Source: Cryptomeria japonica | Lineage: Eukaryota > Streptophyta > Pinopsida > Cupressales > Cupressaceae | Length of the DNA: 64,000 nt | Direction of reading: 5' to 3' | Assembly: GCF_030272615.1 (NCBI RefSeq) | Contig: NC_081409.1 | Location: 877,557,594 to 877,621,593, forward strand | In this document: positions 46,714-58,352 of the stretch, piece after piece | Layout: every line of letters begins with the position of its first letter | Numbering within the stretch: the stretch's first letter is position 1 | Notes under the pieces: model-generated | Database searches by the model: none | The model's input: the letters and a program-made list of their open reading frames with translations, nothing else | Told to the model about the DNA's origin: nothing | Program-made: the position numbers and the translations under genes

Positions 46714-48192
46714 TGTTGTTGATGATTATGGATATAATTGATTAAGGATGTTTACTGTCTTGATATTATTATTTTGTCATTGATGTCAAGAAATTGATTT
46801 TCTAATTCAGTATGATGTTGCCATATCTTGAGAAGTATGATTTGAAGAGTATAAAGATGTCGGTAAAAGACACAGAAAAGATTATGATGAATAAGGGGAT
46901 GAATAAGGTATTCAATGGGCAACTATTACCGAGTTAGACAATGATGAGATCATGATGTTTAGATTGTTTTAACATCATACATATGTTGCAAATTGTAAGG
47001 TTAATACTATACTATGTTACCAAGCAAAGAACCTAGTCGGTAAACCCTAAGGAACCTAGTCGGTAAACCCTAAGGTTATCGCTATCGGTTAATTAAGGCA
47101 GAATGTCTACCGAGTGAAGTTTAGTATTCACCGAGTTGTTACCGAGTTGTAACTGAGCTATAATAGAATGCATTGAATGTTTACATGCATTATTTAATGA
47201 AGGAAGTTGATGATCTGGAACTAATTAAATGATTGGTATGCCATGCATGAAGTTTGTTAATGAATCTATGGCAAAGAAAAGTCAGCATGAAGATCTACAC
47301 CACAGATTGAACCACAATACCCTGGCACAAGTTCCAAGAAAAGTATGCAAGTTCCAAGGTGGGGTAAAACATTTTCAGATCAAAAGATGCATTGAACTTG
47401 GACAAGATTGAAGATCTGATGGCTATGATTGATCATGGGAAATGTGATCAAGGAGATTAAGCGGTTACCTAATTGTTTATAAATAGGAAACTGTTGATAA
47501 ACAATGTATGCGGGCAAGTGTATGTACAAGGATGCTACATAGTGATTACCGAGCATAGAAGCTTGAAGACCTGTTTGAATAACAGAGTATAGAAGCCCAG
47601 CAGATGGACAAGATTAGTTCTATGTCTAGATTGTATTGAACAAATAAGAATTTGCTTTAGCATTTTAGATGTGAAGTTGTAGATAGACTTTTATTACTAT
47701 TATTTTGTGAAAGTGGCAGAAAATCTCTTTACTGAGTGGACTTAACAGTCTTATTTGTAAAACCCTCTAGCAAGGTGACATTCTGATTGAGTGTTTGAAA
47801 TCCTTTAACAAGGTCACTTCTAACAAGGTGAGGATCCTAACAAATCTGAGGGAAATCCCTTAACCGGGTCACATCTAGCAATGTGTTTGTAATCTTTAAC
47901 AGGATTTGCTTTTAACTGAGCATGCTCTAGAAGAGTATATTTCTTAGTGGGTCCGAAATCCCACAGTGGTTTTTCCCTATTTGGGTTTCCATGTTAAATA
48001 TGGTGTTATGAGGTTTATGATGTTTATATGCTTTTGAGTTTGCATGTTTAGTAGTTTTGGTTATATTACTGAAGTATATGTTACCGAGGTTAAATCTGAT
48101 GTTTTTATGGAAGATTAAGTTTGTATGATTCAATCCCCCTCTCATCTTGTTGGCTATTGGATTTGTACTTATATTATGTATCAGAACTATCA
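46714..48192 (+). repeat. Copia LTR copy 1
   Basis: Begins TGTTGTTGATGATTATGG and ends TCAGAACTATCA; 1479 bp. It shows TTTTGTCATTGATGTCAAG near the start, a tandem pair of CCTAGTCGGTAAACCCTAAG, a TATAAATAG box (47478-47486) and CCCCCTCTCATCTTGTTGGC near the end, as in LTR copy 4 that abuts a primer site. No primer site follows this copy; gene fragment B follows directly. Confidence 0.88.
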
Positions 48193-48856
48193 GTTTTAAC
48201 TAATGCTTGACTAGGATTACCAACAATACTTCCTGATCCTGTCCCACTCCCACTGACACTTTCATGTGTAGTTTTTATAATCTTTTGAGGTGTGTGATCT
48301 AAAGTTGCAAATGATTGATTTGTAGTGTCAGTGGCACTTGATATAGGATTGTCAATAGTATGAGATTGAGTATCTACCACTAGTGGCCTCTTGTGAGAGA
48401 TTTTTGTTGTTGTCCTTGTCCAACACCAAGACAACTAGTATCAGTAGTAGTACCCATGCCAACCCCACCAATCACAGCGGCACTTGACTTAACAATAATA
48501 TGAATACTATCTTTAGTTGGGGCTAGGGGCATAACAACCATGAACTCCATCATATCTTTCTGTGGGTCATATGTTGGAAATACCCCGTTCCTTGCAGGCT
48601 GTTCATTTACAACTTCAGTCGAGGAAACCCTATGAAATGCTTTCTTTTTTTCTTTATTTGCTTTTGTTGTGTGTTCATATTTTTCATAGTAATCACAAAA
48701 TTGAAAATCTGGGCTTGCTGAAGCAATTGAATGTTTGAAAAGTGACATAGGAATACCATAGGCTCCAGTTCCACTTATTCCTATGGTTTTTGTTGGCAAT
48801 ATAGCATTATAACAGACAATGGAAGATTGTTGGCATTTCAATAAGGATATTGAGAA
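48193..48856 (-). pseudogene. Gene fragment copy B (664 bp)
   Basis: Minus strand: the same N-terminal part as copy A (ending MVVMPLAPTKDSIHI), continuing KSSAAVIGGVGMG. A second frame (48434-48174) then reads RPLVVDTQSHTIDNPISSA, ATLDHTPQKIIKTTHESVS and SQALVKT, running into the LTR. The frame change near 48430 means a frameshift or an unseen intron. Both ends abut LTRs with no target duplication. Confidence 0.7.
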
Positions 48857-50333
48857 TGTTGTTGATGATTATGGATATAACTGATTAAGGATGTTTACTG
48901 TCTTGATATTATTATTTTGTCATTGATGTCAAGAAATTGATTTTCTAATTCAGTATGATGTTGCCATATCTTGAGAAGTATGATTTGAAGAGTATAAAGA
49001 TGTCGGTAAAAGACACAGAAAATATTATGATGAATAAGGGGATGAATAAGGTATTCAATGGGCAACTATTACCGAGTTAGACAATGATGAGATCATGATG
49101 TTTAGATTGTTTTAACATCATACATATGCTGCAAATTGTAAGGTTAATACTATACTATGTTACCAAGCAAAGAACCTAGTCGGTAAACCCTAAGGAACCT
49201 AGTCGGTAAACCCTAAGGTTATCGCTATCGGTTAATGAAGGCAGAATTTCTACCGAGTGAAGTTTAGTATTCACCGAGTTGTTACCGAGTTGTAACTGAG
49301 CTATAATAGAATGCATTAAATGTTTACATGCATTATTTATGAAGGAAGTTGATGATCTGGAACTAATTAAATGATTGGTATGCCATGCATGAAGTTTGTT
49401 AATGAATCTATGGCAAAGAAAAGTCAGCATGAAGATCTACACCACAGATTGAACCACAATACCCTGGCACAAGTTCCAAGAAAAGTATGCAAGTTCCAAG
49501 GTCGGGTAAAACATTTTCAGATCAAAAGATGCATTGAACCTGGACAAGATTGAAGATCTGATGGCTATGATTGATCATGGGAAATGTGATCAAGGAGATT
49601 AAGCGGTTACCTAATTGTTTATAAATAGGAAACTGTTGATAAACAATGTATGCGGGCAAGTGTATGTACAAGGATGCTACATAGTGATTACCGAGCATAG
49701 AAGCTTGAAGACCTGTTTGAATAACAGAGTATAGAAGCCCAGCAGATGGACAAGATTAGTTCTATGTCTAGATTGTATTGAACAAATAAGAATTTGCTTT
49801 AGCATTTTAGATGTGAAGTTGTAGATAGACTTTATTACTATTATTTTGTGAAAGTGGCAGAAAATCTCTTTATTGAGTGGACTTAACAGTCTTATTTGTA
49901 AAACCCTCTAGCAAGGTGACATTCTGATTGAGTGTTTGAAATCCTTTAACAAGGTCACTTCTAACAAGGTGAGGATCCTAACAAATCTGAGGGAAATCCC
50001 TTAACCGGGTAACATCTAGCAATGTGTTTGTAATCTTTAACAGGATTTGCTTTTAACTGAGCATGCTCTAGAAGAGTATATTTCTTAGTGGGTCCGAAAT
50101 CCCACAGTGGTTTTTCCCTATTTGGGTTTCCACGTTAAATATGGTGTTATGAGGTTTATGATGTTTATATGCTTTTGAGTTTGCATGTTTAGTAGTTTTG
50201 GTTATATTACTGAAGTATATGTTACCGAGGTTAAATCTGATGTTTTTATGGAAGATTAAGTTTGTATGATTCACCCCCCCTCTCATCTTGTTGGCTATTG
50301 GATCTGTACTTATATTATGTATCAGAACTATCA
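48857..50333 (+). repeat. Copia LTR copy 2
   Basis: 1477 bp, nearly identical to copy 1. The TATAAATAGG box is at 49620-49629. It has two CCTAGTCGGTAAACCCTAAG units. Confidence 0.88.
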
Positions 50334-50996
50334 GTTTGAACTAATGCTTGACTAGGATTACCAACAATACTTCCTGATCCTGTCCCACTCCCACTGACAC
50401 TTTCATGTGTAGTTTTTATAATCTTTTGAGGTGTGTGATCTAAAGTTGCAAATGATTGATTTGTAGTGTCAGTGGCACTTGATATAGGATTGTCAATAGT
50501 ATGAGATTGAGTATCTACCACTAGTGGCCTCTTGTGAGAGATTTTTGTTGTTGCCCTTGTCCAACACCAAGACAACTAGTATCAGTAGTAGTACCCATGC
50601 CAACCCCACCAATCACAGCGGCACTTGACTTAACAATAATATGAATACTATCTTTAGTTGGGGCTAGGGGCATAACAACCATGAACTCCATCATATCTTT
50701 CTGTGGGTCATATGTTGGAAATACCCCGTTCCTTGCAGGCTATTCATTTACAACTTCAGTCGAGGAAACCCTATGGAATGCTTTCTTTTTTCTTTATTTG
50801 CTTTTGTTGTGTGTTCATATTTTTCATAGTAATCACAAAATTGAAAATCTGGGCTTGCTGAAGCAATTGAATGTTTGAAAAGTGACATAGGAATACCATA
50901 GGCTCCAGTTCCACTTATTCCTATGGTTTTTGTTGGCAATATAGCATTATAACAGACAATGGAAGATTGTTGGCATTTCAATAAGGATATTGGGAA
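50334..50996 (-). pseudogene. Gene fragment copy C (663 bp)
   Basis: Same as copy B with a few changes. A one-base loss in the AAAGAAAAAAAG tract (about 50790) shifts the first frame, and one CAG has become TAG (Gln codon near 50742). The second frame is at 50575-50315. Confidence 0.7.
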
Positions 50997-52387
50997 TGTT
51001 GTTGATGATTATGGATATAACTGATTATGGATGCTTACTGTCTTGATATTATTATTTTGTCATTGATGTCAAGAAATTGATTTTCTAATTCAGTATGATG
51101 TTGCCATATCTTGAGAAGTATGATTTGAAGAGTATAAAGATGTCGGTAAAAGACACAGAAAAGATTATGATGAACAAGGGGATGAATAAGGTATTCAATG
51201 GGCAACTATTACCGAGTTAGACAATGATGAGATCATGATGTTTAGATTGTTTTAACATCATACATATGTTGCAAATTGTAAGGTTAATACTATACTATGT
51301 TACCAAGCAAAGAACCTAGTCGGTAAACCCTAAGGTTATCGCTATTGGTTAATGAAGGTGGAATGTCTACTGAGTGAAGTTTAGTATTCACCGAGTTGTT
51401 ACCGAGTTGTAACTGAGCTATAATAGAATGCATTAAATGTTTACATGCATTATTTAATGAAGGAAGTTGATGATCTGGAACTAATTAAATGATTGGTATG
51501 CCGTGCATGAAGTTTGTTAATGAATCTATGGCAAAGAAAAGTCAGCATGAAGATCTACACCATAGATTGAACCACAATACCCTGGCACAAGTTCCAAGAA
51601 AATTATGGAAGTTCCAAGGTGGGGTAAAACATTTTCAGATCAAAAGATGCATTGAACCTGGACAAGATTGAAGATCTGATGGCTATGATTGATCATGGGA
51701 AATGTGATCAAGGAGATTAAGCGGTTACCTAATTGTTTATAAATAGGAAACTGTTGATAAACAATGTATGCGGGCAAGTGTATGTACAAGGATGCTACAT
51801 AGTGATTACCGAGCATAGAAGCTTGAAGACCTGTTTGAATAACAGAGTATAGAAGCCCAGCAGATGGACAAGATTAGTTCTATGTCTAGATTGTATTGAA
51901 CAAATAAGAATCTGCTTTAGCATTTTAGATGTGAAGTTGTAGATAGACTTTTATTACTATTATTTTGTGAAAGTGGTAGAAAATCTCTTTACTGAGTGGA
52001 CTTAACAGTCTTATTTGTAAAACCCTCTAGCAAGGTGACATTCTGATTGAGTGTTTGAAATCCTTTAACAAGGTCACTTCTAACAAGGTGAGGATCCTAA
52101 CAAATATGAGGGAAATCCCTTAACCGGGTCACATCTAGCAATGTGTTTGTAATTTTTAACAGGATTTGCTTTTAACTGAGCATGCTCTACAAGAGTATAT
52201 TTCTTAGTGGGTCCGAAATCCCACAGTGGTTTTTCCCTATTTGGGTTTCCACGTTAAATATGGTGTTATGAGGTTTATGATGTTTATATGCTTTTGAGTT
52301 TGCATGTTTAGTAGTTTTGGTTATATTACTGAAGTATATGTTACCGAGGTTAAATCTGATGTTTTTATGGAAGATTAAGTTTGTATG
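50997..52387 (+). repeat. Copia LTR copy 3, left part
   Basis: Same LTR family, interrupted at GTATG (52383-52387) by element 5; the rest continues at 60058. It has only one CCTAGTCGGTAAACCC unit (about 51313), so it is about 23 bp shorter. The TATAAATAG box is at 51738-51746. Confidence 0.88.
52383..52387. repeat. Target-site duplication, left copy (element 5)
   Basis: GTATG before LTR start TGTGTAGG. It is repeated at 60053-60057. The uninterrupted sequence AAGTTTGTATGATTCA is seen in LTR copies 1 and 2. Confidence 0.95.
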
Positions 52388-54088
52388 TGTGTAGGGGAAA
52401 AAGTGAGACTAGGTTAACATGCCCTAATCCTACCTTTTGACACACATTACGGAATACGAAAGAGCCTAGAGATATCGCACAATTGGCTACTTCTTTTTGT
52501 GAAAGAGAGAGCCACAGGATATCTATTAGGATTTCTATTCCTTTGTTGAAATTGGAAGATCAAATGATGCAAGTTCAATCCCTAACCCCAAAGTGCAAGT
52601 ATGAACTAATAACAAGATTGCAGAATTGAACTTAAACAATGGAAAGCTGTAAATACAAGGATGAAATAAGAATGCAGGTGCGTACCCGGAGTTAAAATCT
52701 GACTGAAAATGTTCGGGACGGGGGTGCGGGCGCCACTGTCCTGATTCTGCCCCTGAAACTGCTCCGAAAACTGCTATTTTTGCACTTTGGAAAGAGCTGT
52801 CAAAAATGCTGAAAATGCTGTCGGACCAGGGCACCCAGCGCCCCTGTCCCAGGGACTAGGGTGCCCAGTAGGGACCAGGGCGCCCAGAAGGGACCAGGGC
52901 GCCCAGCGCCCCTGTTCTGGCAGGACCAGGGCGCCCCACGCCCCTGTCCTGGTCTTTTTCTCTAAAATTTGGTGGGAAGGTCGGTCTCAGTCTGCTTCTC
53001 CCGGATCTGCAACCTGCGGCGTCGTCCGAGTCCCGAAACCTGCACTTATATCTGAAAAGGTGTTTGGGTGGCTATATAGGGTTTTGCCTTAGTCAAACCC
53101 CCGCTTCGGTGATTTCCACCTCCACGAATAGCCAAGTTGTATTGTAAAATATATTGTGTGTGCAGACCTAGTGTGTGTGCAAGGTCCTTAAATGCAAGAA
53201 AGCAAACTAGAGCAACCTAGAAAGTAAACCCTAATTGCTTGTAAATGATAATGTAAATGCTCTAAATCAATATGCAAAGTGATCTAAAGCATGAATAAAG
53301 GATATATTGAAGCTTATGCAAAGACATGAAAACAACATGAAATCATACCCAACCCTCAAGGGAGGAGTACAAGCCAATCTTTAGTCGGTAATTTCCTATT
53401 GTTCTTCAATGTCTTCCAAGCCCTAAGTGGATGAATGAATTTGATAAGTGCTTGATAGAGGAATGTTGAATGTTGTTGAAGTCTTCAAAGATCTGCTCTT
53501 TCGCTGCATAGAAGGTCCTTGAAAGCCAAAAATTGGATCCTTTCAAATGAAGAAAGAGAGCTCTTATGTATGAAACCCTAGGTCTTAATTTCGACTTTTG
53601 GCTGACCTAGAGATTGAATATCTTGCCAATTTCTTGGGGTTAAGCTTTATTTTATGATTGGATCGTGCTCCCAAAATTTTGGGAAAAATGTCCGGGACCA
53701 TGTTGCACGGGCGCCATGGTCCCGACAACTTTTCACCAAATTTTTAGGGCCGTCAGATATGATGATTTTAGAGAGAATCCCGAAGTTACAGGTGATTTCG
53801 AGATGTTTTGACCCCCGAAATCAAGCCCCCAAGTTCAAAATAGGACCTAATTAGGGTTTTTGATTAAATGATGTATTGGAAGAATAAAATGAAAGGGGCA
53901 CACTTTAATGAAAGGGCCCAACTTTATGATATGGGAGATGATAAAATAGAACCTTAGACCTAATTAATTTAGTTAATTAAGTGCTAAAGGGGAAATGCAA
54001 TGCAAAATGCAAAATGCGCCAAGGCAGGTGCTAAACTAGGTGTGAAATTGTACCACCCTAGCAAGTGCATACAATTTATGACGCTACA
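52388..54088 (-). repeat. 3' LTR of element 5
   Basis: Begins TGTGTAGGGG and ends GACGCTACA. It contains a GC-rich block (52823-52955) of repeated GGACCAGGGCGCCCAG units able to fold into strong hairpins, a CTATATAG box (53072-53079, weak TATA candidate) and the GC-hairpin module (53670-53815). Confidence 0.95.
53670..53815 (-). repeat. GC-hairpin module, copy 3
   Basis: Begins CCCAAAATTTTGGGAAAAAT, contains GGGACCATGTTGCACGGGCG and CCATGGTCCCGAC, and ends AAGTTACAGGTGATTTCG then GAGATGTTTTGA. Matches the element 3 leader at 32041-32197. Confidence 0.8.
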
Positions 54089-54108
54089 TTTAGCCCCCAC
54101 TTTAGCGG
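54089..54108 (-). promoter_or_regulatory. Polypurine tract of element 5
   Basis: Same 20-bp block as at 27141-27160, directly inside the 3' LTR. On the minus strand GTGGGGGCTAAA abuts the LTR. Confidence 0.85.
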
Positions 54109-55163
54109 TCATATGAACACTACGTGCATATGCAAGCTAAAGTATAGAAAAGTAAACATTATTTGAGAAAGGATATATCCATAAGTCTGTCGAACGAAGC
54201 CCCCAGCGGTATCTGCAGTACACAGTTAGGAACCACACCCTACAAAACACATGTTAGATCACAAAATCACCTAATGCTTACTAAGGAAGGTGATGAAAAT
54301 TCGAGGGTAGCTATATGCCCCCCCCTGTTTCGGCTTGCTAATTTTAGTGAGTTGAAACAGGGTATCATGTTTACCACTTCGAATTGTTAAAGAATAGTGA
54401 TGACAAATGCTCACAAGAAGATTTGATATGAGATCAAAAACTAATGGAGAATCATTTGGTAAGAAAGAGGACTAAATCTCAATTTCAACACAACAAAGAG
54501 TGTGAGGATTTGAGAGTTCTCTAACACAAGATGAAGGATGTACATGGAAACAAAATGCAAAGAGAAGAAAAAAAAAGGAAAAAAAGGCATGAATACACAC
54601 ATTGGTGATCCATGAGTTAGACAAATATAACATCTTCTAGAATAAGAAAAAGAAGAGAATAAGAATGCAATACTTCCTTCTTTTGCGAGGTGAAAGTGAT
54701 TCTTAATGAAGGATGATGCTCCTTTTAACGCAATCAGGAGAGTGAATTCATTATAGATGTATTTTACCAAGTGCAAAAGAGGTTGTAGTCAAAAACTTAC
54801 ACCTCTTGTAAGAGAGAATCCTTGAACAAACAACAAATGCCTACAAGGAATAACATCAAGTAATAAAGTTCACACCATCCACGAAATAGGAAAAAAAGTG
54901 GATCCTTAGATAAAAATAAGGAAAGATCATTGCCTCAATGAGAAGGACTTACACAATCTTCTAGGGAGAGATTTGGAGATAAGCAAAAGAAGAGATATAT
55001 GAAATCACTCTTGTCCCCATAGGAACAAGAAAATTAGGCTATTATGTTGCTTCAAAAAAAAATATGATTGCACTTGACATTGTACCATCATGAATGACAA
55101 TGAGCCCCCAGTAAATGAGCTACCAATGTCACATAATGATGAGCAACATAATAGCCATTAATG
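54109..55163 (-). other. 3' untranslated region of element 5
   Basis: No ORF supported. It contains AAGCCCCCAGCGG (about 54199), the hairpin at 54323-54362 and a purine-rich A/G stretch on the plus strand at 54545-54590. Confidence 0.6.
54323..54362 (-). other. Hairpin in the 3'UTR of element 5
   Basis: Perfect 9-bp inverted repeat CCCTGTTTC (54323-54331) and GAAACAGGG (54354-54362) with a 22-nt loop, preceded by TATGCCCCC as in element 3. The stem sequences differ between the elements while the pairing is kept. Confidence 0.7.
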
Positions 55164-56939
55164 TTATTTAAAGACATGATAGATTGAATGAGGTATTTGA
55201 ATATGACATGCTAAATGCTCAACTATAAGTGAGATCAAAAACATGTATAAAATTGAAGAAGAAAAGTCACAAGAACTCTTAGAAGAGGGATGAGCGTAAT
55301 TTATTAGAGCCTTATCCCTGGAGGAAAGGACTTTATGATGAATAGGAGATAAAGATTCATAAGTGGATTTAGAAATTTGAGGGGATTCATAAAGAGATTT
55401 GTTCATTGCCAAGATTTCCTTATGAGGGGAATGAGAGTTGATAGAAGTAGAAGATGATTTAGTTGAAGTGAGATCATCATCACTACTAAATATAGCATTC
55501 ACATTGAGAGATGGTCTTTTAGATGCTTTAGTGCGTTTGCAGGGATTATAGCCAAGTCCAAAGGCATAATTGTGAAAATTAGTCTCTAGAGGAACTTTTA
55601 TCCCTTGTTCATGAGCGCCACAACCATTTCCATGATACCCATGCTTAGCAAAAATGCGAAAACCACGACCATAACGATCAGCCATTTTAGGAAGAGAAGG
55701 TGGTTTTTCATAAGACAAAGAATCAAACTCTTCATAATTAGAGGTGTGAGGAGAAGAAGTTTGAGAAGCGGCCACAAAATTATTGCTCATAGATTCAGGT
55801 AAGACTGATTGATCTCTAGTTTCTTCCTTCTTTTTACCTTTAAGATCTCTAAGAGGAACCCTATATTCACCTACAAAGGTGGGATTAAAATCAAGAGATC
55901 CCCAATCGTCTTCCGCGAGAACCTTCTCAGGATCAAAAGCCTTTTCATGTGTAGACTCAAGTCCAGAAGGATCTTCTTCAGGAGCTTTAGGCTCATCCAA
56001 AGAATTTTGATTATCAGAGGGTGATGATTCATCCATAGGTATCTTATTTAACGAGTCATCACTAGAAGAGGAAGGCTTAGAAGAACTCCCTTTGGAAGTA
56101 GATGTTTGCAAACAAGCCTGAAGATTAGTATCGCCTATCAAGGTATATGTCTTATTGTTATAAATGAATTTAACTTGTCTATGCAATGTAGAGGGGACAG
56201 CTTGCATACTGTGAATCCAAGGTCTCCCTAATAACAAGTTGTATGTTAAATTTCCCGACATAACATGGATAGGAGTAGGCAAAGTAACAGGTCCCACTGT
56301 GACGGGTAAGGTGATAATACCTAATGAAGACTTAGCCACATTATCAAAGCCTCGAATGGGATGAGAGTCAGGCTCGATAAGGGATGTATCCACATTCATT
56401 TTATGCAATAGATTAATGCTACACACATTAAGGCCAGAGCCATTATCTACCAGTGTTCGTCTTATAGCAGTGTCATTTATGATAACCACAATCATCAAGG
56501 GATCATATTGTTGTTGAATTTCACTAGTAGGCAACTCATCTTGGGTAAACACAATTTGAGCTTTAGGATTCATCACAGAGTTAACTAAAGATGCTATATT
56601 ACTAGATGTATTAGGTGGAGGAACATTCAAATCTTTCAAGGCATCTTGTAACATTCCATGATGAGCGGAAGAAGTTTGGATCAAATCCCAAAGGGATATC
56701 TTTGCCAGAGTAGTTTTAAGTTGTTCTATGAGATCATAGTCCTTACTAAGCATTTGTGAAATACGAGGCGCTTGAGGAAGAATAGGTTGGGAAGGAGGAA
56801 GTGAAGTGGGGATAACTAGAGGAGGACTAGGTTGCGTATTCTTTCTTGTATTATAGGTATGGGCAACCGCATGATAACTCTCTCTAGTTAGTTGCTTAGC
56901 ATATTCATAAGGGCTCTTAGAAGAATAACCTCCTTGCAC
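55164..56939 (-). CDS. Retropepsin and G-patch protein, 3' part of the element 5 gene
   Basis: 591 open codons; the frame opens upstream without a clear ATG. Near the start are SKSPYEYAKQLTRESYHAV and a Pro-rich run. The protease has DPLMIVVIINDTAIRRTLVD with active site LVDNGSGLNVC (about residues 165-175), IRGFDNVAKSSLGIITLPV, and [20 protein letters not shown] (about 235-255). An acidic/Ser-rich linker follows. A G-patch lies at about 420-470: YGRGFRIFAKHGYHGNG, ending AFGLGYNP. Role by family: polyprotein cleavage and RNA binding. The active-site Asp and Gly are kept, unlike in element 3. It overlaps the next ORF by 52 bp in another frame. Confidence 0.85.
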   Translation of the reverse strand: MQGGYSSKSPYEYAKQLTRESYHAVAHTYNTRKNTQPSPPLVIPTSLPPSQPILPQAPRISQMLSKDYDLIEQLKTTLAKISLWDLIQTSSAHHGMLQDALKDLNVPPPNTSSNIASLVNSVMNPKAQIVFTQDELPTSEIQQQYDPLMIVVIINDTAIRRTLVDNGSGLNVCSINLLHKMNVDTSLIEPDSHPIRGFDNVAKSSLGIITLPVTVGPVTLPTPIHVMSGNLTYNLLLGRPWIHSMQAVPSTLHRQVKFIYNNKTYTLIGDTNLQACLQTSTSKGSSSKPSSSSDDSLNKIPMDESSPSDNQNSLDEPKAPEEDPSGLESTHEKAFDPEKVLAEDDWGSLDFNPTFVGEYRVPLRDLKGKKKEETRDQSVLPESMSNNFVAASQTSSPHTSNYEEFDSLSYEKPPSLPKMADRYGRGFRIFAKHGYHGNGCGAHEQGIKVPLETNFHNYAFGLGYNPCKRTKASKRPSLNVNAIFSSDDDLTSTKSSSTSINSHSPHKEILAMNKSLYESPQISKSTYESLSPIHHKVLSSRDKALINYAHPSSKSSCDFSSSILYMFLISLIVEHLACHIQIPHSIYHVFK

Positions 56940-58201
56940 AGTAATAATGGGTTTCTTAGGAGTGTAAAAAGAATCATTAGCATAACACCTTGAACCACTA
57001 AGATAGGCTTATTTAAAGGTTGAGAATTTTGAGAAGGACAAGCACCTTGGACAGTGAAGAGAGGTTTGTTAGGTGTCTCATTCACATGTATCAAATTGAT
57101 TGAGGATGGTTTAGAGGAATGAACAAAAGTGTTGGAAGAATTATTGATAGTCTTCTCTTGCACTAAAATCTTATCACGGATTAAATCAATTTTAGGAGAG
57201 AGACAAGGGGTAAGCATTGATGTTCTAGTAGGAAGAGGAAAGGTCATATCATCCTCTATCATCAAAGGATCTACATGGGGAATAAACTCTCTAGGAGAAG
57301 GATCAACACTACTCTCTAAAGTCTCACTTTTAAGAGGGAGATCTTTGAAAGAAATGTTAACCATCTTGCTTTGAACTAGGGTTTCCTTATGAGTAGAACC
57401 AAGTTGAGGAAAGGGAGAATAATTGAGATTCAAGGAAGGTGAGAAATTATCAAGGGAGAGATAATAATCTACACCTTCTTCTAATGGTTCATCCCAAATA
57501 GTGAAGTGGTTGAAAGGAATGTTTGAAGTATTGTCAATTTCGGGAGAGGAGATAACATTGTTTATTAATTCCTCATCCTTAGAAGGGAGAGCATCAATAG
57601 ATGTGTTAAACTCATCCTCTTTCCTCAAAATATGTTCAATATGATCTTTAGGGGAGAGAGAATTAAGGAAAGTGCTTATTATTTCATCTTCTTTCTCTAA
57701 GGGATGCTTATGGGTAAGACAAACTTTAGGAGAAGGGTAAGCATTTATCATTAATTCATCATCTCTAGTGGGAATTTTGTTGGAAAAGGAAATGCCATCA
57801 CTAGGGATTGTAGGGATAATGTCATCTTCTTGCACAAAAGGATCCTCATGAAGGGAGTGTTTTTTAAGAGCCACACAGTCATCAAGGTCATCATCCAATA
57901 ATGCATGATCATATCTATTAAAAGGTTTATCTTTTGATTCAAAAGGAGATAATTCCTCATAGAGGGGATTATTGAACACAACCATGTTACTAGATTCAAT
58001 GGAAGAGTTGATAGGAATGTACCCTTGAGAGGAACCATTTGACTTATCTTTCTCATCACATCTAAATGGCATAGTAACAAGGTTTATGAGTTTTTGGTAA
58101 AATGAAGGTTTGGTATATTTAGGTTTCAAAAATTCATCTAAAGCTTCATCTAACTCATAATCATCACAAATATGATCATCTTGCAAATAAAAATCTAACA
58201 T
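56888..58201 (-). CDS. Acidic protein, 5' part of the element 5 gene
   Basis: 437 codons from ATG 58201, 131 bp inside the primer site. The protein is acidic and Ser/Pro-rich (DDHICDDYELDEALDEFLKP at the start). Short repeats such as KPLFTVQGACPSQN and KPILVVQG near the end continue in the other ORF as KPIITVQGGYSS, which shows that the two ORFs were one frame of about 1010 codons and that one base was lost near 56985-56992. No capsid motif or zinc finger is present, and I do not recognise the family. The last 25 or so codons in this frame are out-of-frame read-through. Confidence 0.75.
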   Translation of the reverse strand: MLDFYLQDDHICDDYELDEALDEFLKPKYTKPSFYQKLINLVTMPFRCDEKDKSNGSSQGYIPINSSIESSNMVVFNNPLYEELSPFESKDKPFNRYDHALLDDDLDDCVALKKHSLHEDPFVQEDDIIPTIPSDGISFSNKIPTRDDELMINAYPSPKVCLTHKHPLEKEDEIISTFLNSLSPKDHIEHILRKEDEFNTSIDALPSKDEELINNVISSPEIDNTSNIPFNHFTIWDEPLEEGVDYYLSLDNFSPSLNLNYSPFPQLGSTHKETLVQSKMVNISFKDLPLKSETLESSVDPSPREFIPHVDPLMIEDDMTFPLPTRTSMLTPCLSPKIDLIRDKILVQEKTINNSSNTFVHSSKPSSINLIHVNETPNKPLFTVQGACPSQNSQPLNKPILVVQGVMLMILFTLLRNPLLLCKEVILLRALMNMLSN

Positions 58202-58331
58202 TTTGAAATTGCATAAAATTTAAACACACAATGCAAAGAAACACACTCCTTTTTTTTTTTCTTTTTTAATGAAAATGAAATGAAAACACACTAAATCTAA
58301 CAAATGCAATGCAAGAGGAAGCAATGATAGA

Positions 58332-58349
58332 TTCACGTCGGGTTCACCA
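58332..58349 (-). promoter_or_regulatory. Primer binding site for tRNA-Trp (element 5)
   Basis: The minus strand reads TGGTGAACCCGACGTGAA, identical to element 3, three bases from the LTR at 58353. Confidence 0.88.
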
Positions 58350-58352
58350 AAA

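Noticed and set aside
52535-53092. Open frames in the GC-rich LTR part of element 5 (and the equivalents at 58500-59057)
   Set aside because: They are produced by GC-rich minisatellite units and fall in LTRs; frames exist on both strands.
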